A stretch of 64,000 nucleotides of DNA, from assembly GCA_947507875.1 (NCBI GenBank), contig CANNQP010000001.1:1-64000 (forward strand), in the 5' to 3' direction. Below, piece after piece: positions 24,595 through 32,291 of the stretch. The stretch comes from Verrucomicrobiaceae bacterium (GTDB lineage Bacteria; Verrucomicrobiota; Verrucomicrobiia; Verrucomicrobiales; Verrucomicrobiaceae). Position numbers and translations under genes: made by a program. Under the pieces are notes generated by a model, which saw nothing but the letters and a program-made list of their open reading frames with translations, did not search any database and was not told the DNA's origin. Numbering within the stretch: position 1 is the first letter of the stretch; each line of letters opens with the position of its first letter.

Positions 24595-27585
24595 ATGCTC
24601 GTGAAGCCCCCTACCGACACCATTGATCTCATTCGTTCCACGCTGCAAACGGGCGTCGTCTCGGTGGCGGTCGAACAGGCAGCATCTCATTACGCGCGAT
24701 TGTCGCAGGAATGTTCTACACGGCTTGAACGCATCGCTGCGATGCTCGACAAAGGCAGCGATTACCAAGCGCTACAAGCCGCTGAGGAAGAGCCCCCGCT
24801 CCTCGATATGATTGCGGTCCTTAGTTTTGGTGGAGAGAAAGCTTGGCTCGATTTTTGTCAGGTGCATCAGCTCCCTATTGCACCCAAATTGGATGCCAAA
24901 ACCGTTCAGGCCTTAGATCGGCTTTACGCCCAAGGCGTTACGGCGAATCACCCACTCTACAAAGACTTTCGGGCGGCTGTGCTGTCGCGTGAGCATGACA
25001 AAGCGCTGCGTATCGTACGCACCATCGTGAAGCTCAATCCGAGTGATGAAAATGCACGATCAGAGCTTCAGCGTCTGGAAAACAAGCATGGTCAGGAACT
25101 TCTAGATGACCTGCGTCTAGCACTAAAAACCGACGATGAAGAGCGCATCGCGAGGTTGGTGGAAAAGATCACACGCGAGGTGCCTGCCGAAAAACTTGCG
25201 AATTCAGCAGAGCTCTCTCAGGCCGAGGGAATTCGCCGTGCTCTGAGGCGTCGCCAAGCTGAGACTCAAATCCCAGAAATTCTTGCGGAAGCAGAACAAC
25301 TTGCCGGCGAGCACGATTGGAATGCTGTATCACTGGCATGTGACCTCCTTGCGGAACTTCTGGATAGGCATGAAATGACTTTGAGTGGCCGCTCCAAGTC
25401 ATCCTATGAAGCTCTAAACGCTGCCAGCCAGCAAAAGCGAGCCGAAGCCGAGCGTCAGCGTGCTTTTGACCGGGCCCTCGCGGAATTTAAAACCTTTGCC
25501 CATGAGGCAGAGACGCAATTGCTCACCGGCATCCGCTTGCGCCTTTCGGCAGCTGCAAGCTTAGATGAGCACTTTGTCCGTCGGTGGCGGCAACTGGAGA
25601 GCTATGGGTTGCCTGTCTCTGAAGAAGCACTGGCCGATCTTCGTCAGGTTGGTCAAAAAATTCGTGCGGCACTTGAGCATGCTCAGCGTGGCTTACGCGC
25701 ACGTGCTCTGATGTCAGCGGCGGCTCTGATGATCTTTCTGGGAAGTGTGTGCACACTGGCTTGGCACGGCTGGCAGGCGCGAGCTTATGCTCTAGATCTT
25801 AGCAGTTACAAGGCACGCCAATTGGCTGAGCCTGCGGCGAAACTCATTGCTACGCTAAAGGCTGAGTATCCTCTTTTGCTCCGCTGGCCTTACTTGCGTG
25901 CCAAGGTAGAGGAAACCCAAGCCTGGACAGGGCAAGGACGCGACCTTTTGACTCAAGCAGAATCAACGCTTCAAGCTTTAGAAAATGACTTGGTTAGGCT
26001 CACCCCGGTGGAAGCGCTGAAAAGGCTGGCAGATGCTCGCGCCCAAGTTTCAGTGCTTCCTGGTGACATTGCAGTCAAAGCACAGCAACGCCTCATGACC
26101 CTGAAAACGAAATCGGAGCTTATGCTTGCCACACTCGGCCAGACACGAGCGAAAGAGGCACGCCAAAAACTCGAGCAGATCCACAAAGCGATACAGAGTG
26201 ATCTTAGCTATGAAAAAAATTCCACGGAGGTCAGAGAAGCCGTCGCAAGGATCGATCAACAACTTGCTGAGCTAGAAGCTTTCAATCCCCCTGAAGCCGC
26301 CGCATTGCAGCTCCCTGCCGACCTTGATGCGCAGATTCAAAGTGGGCGACAGCATGTGCTAGCGTTTCAGACGGAACTTAGGCGTCTGGAGGAGGTCCAA
26401 GAAGCCACGTCACATGCAATCACCCTTCAGGAGTATCGAAATGCACTTCACCGCTGGCAGGATATTCGTTTTAGCGAAGCGGCATCCGCAGCCGCTGCAT
26501 TAACCGCCTTGCCAACCGAGGAACAATTCCTCGCTCATTTGATGACAAGCGGTGATCTTGCCATGTGGAAAGCCTGCCTGGAGGACTTGAGTGGAGCGAC
26601 GATGTATCCTGATGCAACTCAAGAATCGGATTTGAAACGATTGCTCGCTCTCCGTGACGACCCTCATCTGAATGGCATTTGGGAGAATGTCGTTGTGGAT
26701 CATTCGAGCGGCCGAAGCAAGCGCAGCGTCTGGAGCCTAGGTCCGCTCATGGAAGCTCGCGTGGGAGATAAGCAACAACGCTGGAGCGGTAAGGTCTTCG
26801 ATGCCCATCCCGAGGATACTGGCGTGGCCTTCATCCAGACTGACTTCAAAAGTCTTTCTATCGGAGGTGGTGGCAGACAGGGTCAGAGTGTTATCAGTGC
26901 CAAACCAAGTCCGACTGGCACGATGATCAAAAACCTCCAATTAGATCGCATGACCGATGCGAACGGAGAGCGGTTTGAGCGCAGCCTACTCAGCACGTTG
27001 GATCGTCTCATGGAAGACAGCACAGGTGCATCGCTAGCCAAAGCCTATGTGATGTTGGAATTGGAGCGTTTGGCGGTAGATCGCCCGTTTGCTTGGGGAT
27101 TGCACCTCTGTCCTAGCCTACGAGCAGACCTTGCTGAATTGCATAAGATCATGGGGGATTACCCGCTTCGCAGCGAAGATTGGATGTTGCCTAAAGCACG
27201 ACTTCAATTCGGAAACGCCTTGGATTTATTCTTCACCCTTCGCCGAGAACGCGCCTATGAAAAAGAAGCTCAGGCAAGACGAGTGCTCGTCATGAGGGTC
27301 AGCAGTGCCGGTGTGCGTTTGGGGGGCTTTGTTGATACCGATCATTCTTTGCGCCTGAATAGTGCGGCACGAGCCGCTAGGGAGTTCTGGCTACCCGTCA
27401 AAGCGGGGCCTATGCTGCTTTCAGCCAACACCAAAATAGCCCCTCAATCTACACCTGCTTTCATTCCTGTGTTTTTCTTACCGCTCGATCGTCAAGAAAT
27501 TCTGCAAAACTATCGAGACGAAATCACAGAGGATCGTGTTACACAAGAAACTCCTTTGACGACGGAAACACCTTTCCTCCAGTGA
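24595..27585 (+). CDS. Large helical one-pass membrane protein of unknown family, locus gene 3
   Basis: A 996-residue protein I do not recognise. The N-terminal about 365 residues are highly helical and charged, with long stretches rich in glutamate, arginine and leucine that suggest coiled coils or helical repeats. One hydrophobic helix lies at about 370-391 (LMSAAALMIFLGSVCTLAW). A second helical region follows to about 620. The C-terminal about 370 residues are more mixed, include glycine-rich SIGGGGRQGQ near 760, and look globular. There is no signal peptide before the membrane helix, so the N-terminal half is probably cytoplasmic and the C-terminal half periplasmic. Its stop overlaps the next start by four bases. 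Long helical partners are known in GTPase-associated systems (GASH-type domains), but I cannot assign it to one. Confidence 0.6.
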   Translation: MLVKPPTDTIDLIRSTLQTGVVSVAVEQAASHYARLSQECSTRLERIAAMLDKGSDYQALQAAEEEPPLLDMIAVLSFGGEKAWLDFCQVHQLPIAPKLDAKTVQALDRLYAQGVTANHPLYKDFRAAVLSREHDKALRIVRTIVKLNPSDENARSELQRLENKHGQELLDDLRLALKTDDEERIARLVEKITREVPAEKLANSAELSQAEGIRRALRRRQAETQIPEILAEAEQLAGEHDWNAVSLACDLLAELLDRHEMTLSGRSKSSYEALNAASQQKRAEAERQRAFDRALAEFKTFAHEAETQLLTGIRLRLSAAASLDEHFVRRWRQLESYGLPVSEEALADLRQVGQKIRAALEHAQRGLRARALMSAAALMIFLGSVCTLAWHGWQARAYALDLSSYKARQLAEPAAKLIATLKAEYPLLLRWPYLRAKVEETQAWTGQGRDLLTQAESTLQALENDLVRLTPVEALKRLADARAQVSVLPGDIAVKAQQRLMTLKTKSELMLATLGQTRAKEARQKLEQIHKAIQSDLSYEKNSTEVREAVARIDQQLAELEAFNPPEAAALQLPADLDAQIQSGRQHVLAFQTELRRLEEVQEATSHAITLQEYRNALHRWQDIRFSEAASAAAALTALPTEEQFLAHLMTSGDLAMWKACLEDLSGATMYPDATQESDLKRLLALRDDPHLNGIWENVVVDHSSGRSKRSVWSLGPLMEARVGDKQQRWSGKVFDAHPEDTGVAFIQTDFKSLSIGGGGRQGQSVISAKPSPTGTMIKNLQLDRMTDANGERFERSLLSTLDRLMEDSTGASLAKAYVMLELERLAVDRPFAWGLHLCPSLRADLAELHKIMGDYPLRSEDWMLPKARLQFGNALDLFFTLRRERAYEKEAQARRVLVMRVSSAGVRLGGFVDTDHSLRLNSAARAAREFWLPVKAGPMLLSANTKIAPQSTPAFIPVFFLPLDRQEILQNYRDEITEDRVTQETPLTTETPFLQ

Positions 27586-28241
27586 TGACTCAGACCCTGC
27601 ACCAGCTTCAGTGGCGTGGCCGAGCTGTCGGTCCCTGGACACTTCCGCAGATCCGTGAAGCCCTTGTTTCAGGAGAAATTCATTCGCTTTATCAAATCCA
27701 AGTTATGGGGCAATGGCTCACCCTTCGGGATCATCTTGAAGCGTTGGATGCGACAGAACTCGAACGCCGAGCCGCCCAACTCGGCTCGCGTCTGCGGGAA
27801 AAAAAAGCTGAACAGGGGATACCCGCACAGCGCATCGGTCGAAAGTTCAAGGGCCTTGAAGGAGCGATCGTTAAGCGAAATGCCTTCGGCAATCCTCCGC
27901 CAGTTTTTGTTAAACCTGGTTCTCGGGATTCTGCGATGCGGGACATGGATGATTTATCGACGCCTATCTCGGATACTGCACCCACTTGTTGGCTGGCTGT
28001 AGTCGCCTTTGTGATAAGCTGTGCCAGTTTTGTGCCTTACCTCAATCTTGTGAGCTGGGTGCCATCCCTAGTGTTGGGGCACCTTTCTCTACGCAAGATG
28101 CAGCGACAGCCTTATCTTGAAGGACGTGGTCTTGCCATTGGCGCATTGGTCATCGGTTACACCACGCTCGCCGTGGCCGTTGTGACGGCTTTATTCTTAC
28201 CATCACTTTTTTATCGAATTTTCCCCATCAGGGATGCCTAA
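27582..28241 (+). CDS. GYF-like and DUF4190-like membrane protein, locus gene 4
   Basis: A 219-residue protein. The N-terminus (about 5-55) fits GYF_2: LQWRGRAVGPWTLPQIREAL, with the GPW..xxxL pattern that binds proline-rich peptides in GYF domains. Residues about 55-135 are a charged linker. The C-terminus (about 136-212) has two membrane helices with a short loop containing GHLSLRKMQ and GRGLAIGALVIGY, the DUF4190 arrangement often found attached to GYF_2 in Planctomycetes and Verrucomicrobia. The second codon is also ATG, so the protein may start at 27585. The start overlaps the stop of gene 3 and the next gene begins six bases after its stop. It could act as an adaptor, since gene 2 has a proline-rich stretch before its membrane helix. 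Confidence 0.7.
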   Translation: MMTQTLHQLQWRGRAVGPWTLPQIREALVSGEIHSLYQIQVMGQWLTLRDHLEALDATELERRAAQLGSRLREKKAEQGIPAQRIGRKFKGLEGAIVKRNAFGNPPPVFVKPGSRDSAMRDMDDLSTPISDTAPTCWLAVVAFVISCASFVPYLNLVSWVPSLVLGHLSLRKMQRQPYLEGRGLAIGALVIGYTTLAVAVVTALFLPSLFYRIFPIRDA

Positions 28242-28247
28242 CTCTTT

Positions 28248-29102
28248 ATGCAATCCAATCCCTTTACTTCTTCACCCCTGCTCATGCTGAGCTGGTCGCG
28301 CCAAGATCCTGAGCGACGCATCGGATTCAAGGGCGGTCGATTTACTTCACCGAACAAACTGCTTGGCTTCTTGATCGGACTTCTTTTCACCTTGGTGTTT
28401 TACGGAGTAATCCTTGTCAGCCCTGTGCCTGGTTGGTTCCGAGACATGTTCACGATGCGTGGTCCTTGTCCGTATCCGACGATGCTGCTTTTTTTCTGGG
28501 CTCTAGCTTTGCTTTACCTGAAGTGGCGTAAATTCGCTCTACAGCAACGAGCTCAAATCTTGCCTATCATGCCCCAGCAGCCTGACTTTGAACTCACCCC
28601 AACCACTGCACGTGCCGTACGCGAAAGGATGAGTGCCATTGTGGACGATCCGCATCATTTCATCCTGCTCAACCGGATCGACTTGGCCCTGGCAAACTTG
28701 CATAACATCGGGCATACTGCAGATGTCGCTGCCATTTTGAAGATTCAGGCGGAGAATGACGAGGCCCAGATAGCTTCCAGTTACTCGATGATCCAAGGTT
28801 TTCTTTGGGCGATTCCAGTGCTGGGGTTCATCGGAACTGTTCAGGGACTAAGTCAGGCAATAGGAGCCTTCGCGATGACGCTTGCAGCTGGAGCGGACAT
28901 GGCAGCACTTCGGGGCTCTCTTCAAAGTGTCACTGCGGGTCTTGCCACTGCTTTTGAAACCACACTCGTCGCACTTGTCTGTGCTCTGATTTTGCAGCTA
29001 CTCGTCAGTTGGCTCCAGAGTCGTGAGTCCGATTTTCTCGACATCTGCAACGACATTTGCCACAAGAACGTAGCGGGTAAGCTACGGCTGAACGGCCAGT
29101 AA
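28248..29102 (+). CDS. ExbB/TolQ/MotA-like proton-channel subunit, locus gene 5
   Basis: A 284-residue membrane protein. Hydrophobic segments lie at about 35-57, 76-96, 181-205 and 225-256. The last two match the core of the MotA/TolQ/ExbB family: the first reads FLWAIPVLGFIGTVQGLSQA with the conserved proline and GTV, and the second reads TAGLATAFETTLVALVCALI, with the conserved T-x-GLATAxxTT pattern. The cytoplasmic loop between helices 2 and 3 is about 85 residues and carries the end of the protein after helix 4. In this family five subunits surround two partner helices and convert proton flow to movement. Here the partners would be the proteins of the next two genes. Four helices are MotA-like, whereas ExbB has three. 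Confidence 0.85.
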   Translation: MQSNPFTSSPLLMLSWSRQDPERRIGFKGGRFTSPNKLLGFLIGLLFTLVFYGVILVSPVPGWFRDMFTMRGPCPYPTMLLFFWALALLYLKWRKFALQQRAQILPIMPQQPDFELTPTTARAVRERMSAIVDDPHHFILLNRIDLALANLHNIGHTADVAAILKIQAENDEAQIASSYSMIQGFLWAIPVLGFIGTVQGLSQAIGAFAMTLAAGADMAALRGSLQSVTAGLATAFETTLVALVCALILQLLVSWLQSRESDFLDICNDICHKNVAGKLRLNGQ

Positions 29103-29106
29103 TCAC

Positions 29107-29961
29107 ATGCGCTCACGCTTCGGCAGACAGGCGGGAGGAATCAGCTTCTTTGCCTTTCAGGATATCATCACGGGAACCTCAGGTTTTCTGATCGTGCTTG
29201 CCCTTTTCCTTGCTCTAAACTTGGAAGAAAAGTTGAGTGAGGCGAATGCTCAACACCCACATGCCAAACGTGTAGAAGCGTTAAAGTCCATGCAGGCTCA
29301 GATTCATTCATTAAAGCAGGAAGTCGCGGATTGGGATCAGCCTCCTGGATTGGATGATACCACTTTGCGCCGAATGATCGGCCAACTCAAAACCAGCCTT
29401 GCCGAAATGAGTGTCCGACCTTTTCCCGGCATGAATCAAAACGCCGATGCCACAGGGCGTGACGTGACTCTGCGTGCCGAGAAGCGAAAGCTACTGAGTC
29501 GGCTTGAAGAGTTAAATGCCTCTATTCACCAGGGTTCGTTGCTTTCTTCGGGGTTAATCAAAGACATCCCTGACTTGGAGAAAAAAGTCATCGACGCGCA
29601 GAGTAGTCTGCAACGAAAGCGACAGCGCCAGAATGTCATTACCTTAATCCCTGAACATGATGGCAGCCAAAAAGAGCCTATCCTTGTGCTGGTGCAGAGT
29701 TCGCTAATCCGTTTTCAGCGCGCCGATGGTTCACCTGCAGGCGGTGGATCCGTGGCTGAATTCTCGAATTACCTGAAGCAGACCTCTCCTTTGACCCATT
29801 ATGTCGTCATTTACTTCAAACCTTCAGGAGCAAAACATTTTGAACTGCTTACCAAACGAGCTCGCGCAGAGGGTTATGAGATCGGATATGATGTGATCGC
29901 CGAAGAGGCTGATATCGAATTCCACAACGATGTTTTTTTGAAGAAAGGAGGCAAGCCATGA
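29107..29961 (+). CDS. ExbD/MotB-like one-pass partner with coiled coil, locus gene 6
   Basis: A 284-residue protein with one N-terminal membrane helix (about 20-37). The helix begins FQDIITGTSGFLIVLALF, with aspartate D19 at its cytoplasmic end, where ExbD and MotB have their proton-carrying aspartate. A coiled coil follows (about 40-175). The C-terminal about 95 residues form a small alpha/beta domain with YVVIYFKPSGAKHFELL and EGYEIGYDVI, similar in pattern to the end of the next protein. No OmpA-type peptidoglycan-binding domain is present. It starts four bases after the stop of the channel gene and overlaps the next gene by ATGA. Most likely it is one of two non-identical stator partners in the same channel. 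Confidence 0.75.
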   Translation: MRSRFGRQAGGISFFAFQDIITGTSGFLIVLALFLALNLEEKLSEANAQHPHAKRVEALKSMQAQIHSLKQEVADWDQPPGLDDTTLRRMIGQLKTSLAEMSVRPFPGMNQNADATGRDVTLRAEKRKLLSRLEELNASIHQGSLLSSGLIKDIPDLEKKVIDAQSSLQRKRQRQNVITLIPEHDGSQKEPILVLVQSSLIRFQRADGSPAGGGSVAEFSNYLKQTSPLTHYVVIYFKPSGAKHFELLTKRARAEGYEIGYDVIAEEADIEFHNDVFLKKGGKP

Positions 29962-30896
29962 AGCGCCGTCTTCACAGGGATAATCCCGATAGCTTGGAAT
30001 TGCTGCTCGATACGCTTTGTAATGTTTTTGGTGGCATCATATTGATTGCCTGCCTTCTTGCTATGCTCAATCGTCCTAAGCCTTCGAATGATCCAGCCAG
30101 TCAAGCGAGTGATCGAGAAGCGGGTATTCTACTCGAAAAGAAGATCGAAATGGCGCGTGCCGAACTCGATGGATTGCAGAAGCGCCGCTCAGAATTGCAA
30201 CGTGAAAATGATCCCTCATTGTTACCCTTGTTTCAAGAGCTTCAAGCGCTGAAGCGGACCGCAGAATTGAAGCGTCAAGAGATCGCACAACAAGATGAGC
30301 TTGCGGCAAAAAAGGCAGAGGAACGGTTGCGTGATTCGAGCACTGAGATGGCTCGGTTGCGTGAACAGGCTCAGGCTGCTGAACTGAAATTTGGCCTCGT
30401 GAACAAAGACACTGAAGCAGCGCGACAAAAACACGCAGCCTTGGAAAAAAAGCTCGCTGATCTTCAGCTCGAACTCGAAAGCGTAGCTGACTTGAAGGTC
30501 GAAAAACTACGTTTGCCCAAAGAACGCCAAATCGACCGTCCGCCAGCGCCGATCATAGTGCGTTACGGTCAGATTTTTCCAGTCTATGATGCCGAAGGTA
30601 AGCCGTCGCCTAGCGTCGCTCACATTCGCACGCCTGATGGTCATTTCACTGCACTGCCTTCTGCAGGTTTTGGATTTATGCCAGCACGGGATGCCAAGCG
30701 ACTGCGTGCTTTTTTGCCTACTTATGTTGGACGAAATGGTTACTTAACCCTTTATGTCTATCCCGATTCCTTTGATGCCATGCGTGAATTGAAGCGGCTT
30801 ATCTTTGAGCTTGGCCTAGATTACGGCATGGATCTTTATGAAGAACATCGCGTCTTGGTTTTTAGCGCCCAAGGGGCCAAGCCGAAGCCGCTCTGA
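29958..30896 (+). CDS. Second ExbD/MotB-like one-pass partner with coiled coil, locus gene 7
   Basis: A 312-residue protein built like its neighbour: a basic N-terminus, then LELLLDTLCNVFGGIILIA, with aspartate D18 at the start of the membrane helix (about 19-37). A long, strongly charged coiled coil covers about 50-175. The C-terminal domain (about 195-305) has YLTLYVYPDSFDAM and LGLDYGMDLYEEHRVLVF, again an alpha/beta pattern like ExbD. Unlike most genes here, it has a real Shine-Dalgarno (AAGGAGG at 29946-29952) eight bases before ATG, within the end of gene 6. Sequence identity to gene 6 seems low, so the pair is probably heteromeric. It is the last gene of the unit; a minus-strand gene ends 20 bases later. 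Confidence 0.75.
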   Translation: MKRRLHRDNPDSLELLLDTLCNVFGGIILIACLLAMLNRPKPSNDPASQASDREAGILLEKKIEMARAELDGLQKRRSELQRENDPSLLPLFQELQALKRTAELKRQEIAQQDELAAKKAEERLRDSSTEMARLREQAQAAELKFGLVNKDTEAARQKHAALEKKLADLQLELESVADLKVEKLRLPKERQIDRPPAPIIVRYGQIFPVYDAEGKPSPSVAHIRTPDGHFTALPSAGFGFMPARDAKRLRAFLPTYVGRNGYLTLYVYPDSFDAMRELKRLIFELGLDYGMDLYEEHRVLVFSAQGAKPKPL

Positions 30897-30916
30897 CTGG
30901 TTAGTGCTTAGAGAAT

Positions 30917-31945
30917 CTACCTTTGGGCATCTTCCAAAAAGGCATCAATGTCCGCGTCGGTCGTGGACCAGGAGCACATCAGTCTAGAACCGCCGCCGAT
31001 GAAATTATAAAACTGCCAGCCTCGAGCTTTGAGATGGTCTCTGATGATCTCAGGAAAGCTGGCGAACACCGCATTTGCATCCACAGGATAAAGAATCTGT
31101 ACTCCAGGAATAGAGCCAAGACCTTCCGCGAGTCGTCGTGCCAAGCGATTGGCACGGGTGGCATGGCTCTGCCAGACGTTATCCGTCAAGAGTCGCAGCC
31201 ATTGCGCAGAAATGAAGCGCATCTTTGAGCAAAGCTGTCCGGCTTGCTTGCAGCGGTATTCAAAGTCTAGCGCGAGTGTCTTGTCGAAAAAAACCACCGC
31301 TTCAGTCACTGCCATGCCTAATTTGGTGCCGCCGCAGCAGAGAACGTCCACACCCGCTTTCCAGGTGATTTCAGCTGGCGATGCTGTGGTGCCTGCCAGT
31401 GCATTGAAAAAGCGAGCTCCATCCATATGAACGTGCAATCCGTGATTTTTCGCCATAGCGCTGAGTTTGGCGATTTCATCAGGACGATACACGGTTCCGA
31501 GTTCCGTGCTTTGGCTCAGGCTCAATGCACGAGGGCGAGGGTAGTGTAAGTCCTTGCGATGGGTGATCAGTCGCTCCACATCCAACGAATCAAGTTTACC
31601 TAGTAGCGTGCGGGCGGTCAGGAGTTTGCTTCCATTGGAAAAGAACTCTGGTGCGCCGCATTCATCGGTTTCGACATGGGCGACATCTCCGCAAATCACG
31701 CTGTGATAGCTTTGGCATAGGGTGGCGAGAGAGAGAGAATTAGCGGCTGTGCCATTGAACACGAAGTAAACCTCGCAATCGGTTTCGAAAAAATCACGAA
31801 AGCTCTCGCAGGCACGTGCTGTGATTTCATCTGCGCCATAGCTCGGGTGGTAGCCTGAATTCGCTTCTTGCAGACCTTGCCAAGCTTCGGGACAAATCCC
31901 CGCGGTATTGTCTGACGCAAAGTGATATTTGGAGGCTAGAGCCAT
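30917..31945 (-). CDS. Low-specificity threonine aldolase (PLP fold type I)
   Basis: A 342-residue PLP enzyme that cleaves threonine (and allo-threonine) to glycine and acetaldehyde. It begins SKYHFASDNTAGICPE, the usual substrate-binding opening SDN. GTAANSLSLA binds PLP phosphate. HMDGARFFNA carries the aspartate and arginine. The Schiff-base lysine is K208 in GGTKLGMA. Family length is 330-350. The L or D preference cannot be decided, though the sequence is of the LtaE/GLY1 type. It converges on the end of the seven-gene unit and has 346 bases of non-coding sequence before its start. Confidence 0.93.
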   Translation of the reverse strand: MALASKYHFASDNTAGICPEAWQGLQEANSGYHPSYGADEITARACESFRDFFETDCEVYFVFNGTAANSLSLATLCQSYHSVICGDVAHVETDECGAPEFFSNGSKLLTARTLLGKLDSLDVERLITHRKDLHYPRPRALSLSQSTELGTVYRPDEIAKLSAMAKNHGLHVHMDGARFFNALAGTTASPAEITWKAGVDVLCCGGTKLGMAVTEAVVFFDKTLALDFEYRCKQAGQLCSKMRFISAQWLRLLTDNVWQSHATRANRLARRLAEGLGSIPGVQILYPVDANAVFASFPEIIRDHLKARGWQFYNFIGGGSRLMCSWSTTDADIDAFLEDAQR

Positions 31946-32291
31946 GGATTTTCACTATTAGAATGAATCGGTCAGGGTCAAGGTGCGAGAAACTTGTCTT
32001 TTCGATGCACGCCAATCATGCAAGCCATTCACTTGGTTCACGCTCTTCTTTCGCTGAGTGGGTTAGAGGCATGAATTCCATATCGTCAGCCAACGATTAG
32101 ACTAGGTTGACGAGTCCAAGATTTTTCATCAAAAACAAGCTGAGGTTGACCCTAAAGAGAGCAGGGGAATGGCATGAATGAGATCACCTCGAATGGCAGG
32201 ATTCAAGTCATGCACTTGTCACCTCTAAGTCTAATGTAAAGCGCTCCCAAACGAGCTTGCTCAGTTTGGGAGCGTTACGATCAAGCTTAAA
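31946..32291. other. Non-coding stretch between threonine aldolase and the TPR gene
   Basis: These 346 bases hold no open frame that I consider real. The left part (to about 32200) should hold the promoter of the minus-strand threonine aldolase, but I see no convincing -35/-10 pair. The right part contains the strong hairpin at 32242-32274. No tRNA or known riboswitch structure is recognisable. Confidence 0.5.
32242..32274 (-). terminator. Strong hairpin after the TPR gene, probable terminator
   Basis: CGCTCCCAAAC (32242-32252) pairs perfectly with GTTTGGGAGCG (32264-32274). The inner bases continue pairing as GAGC (32253-32256) with GCTC (32259-32262) around a TT loop, with only one unpaired A. 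This gives about 15 base pairs. It lies 17 bases past the stop of the minus-strand TPR gene. On that strand the hairpin is followed by CTTTACATT, a poor T-run, so it might act as a bidirectional or RNA-stabilising element instead. Confidence 0.6.

Noticed and set aside
28248..30896. Zorya defence system
   Set aside because: No OmpA-type domain, no ZorC/ZorD-like helicase and two aspartate-helix partners. Only the motor fold is shared.
20114..30896. Type VI secretion or Tol-Pal cluster
   Set aside because: No sheath, tube, ClpV, baseplate, Pal or TolB genes are present.
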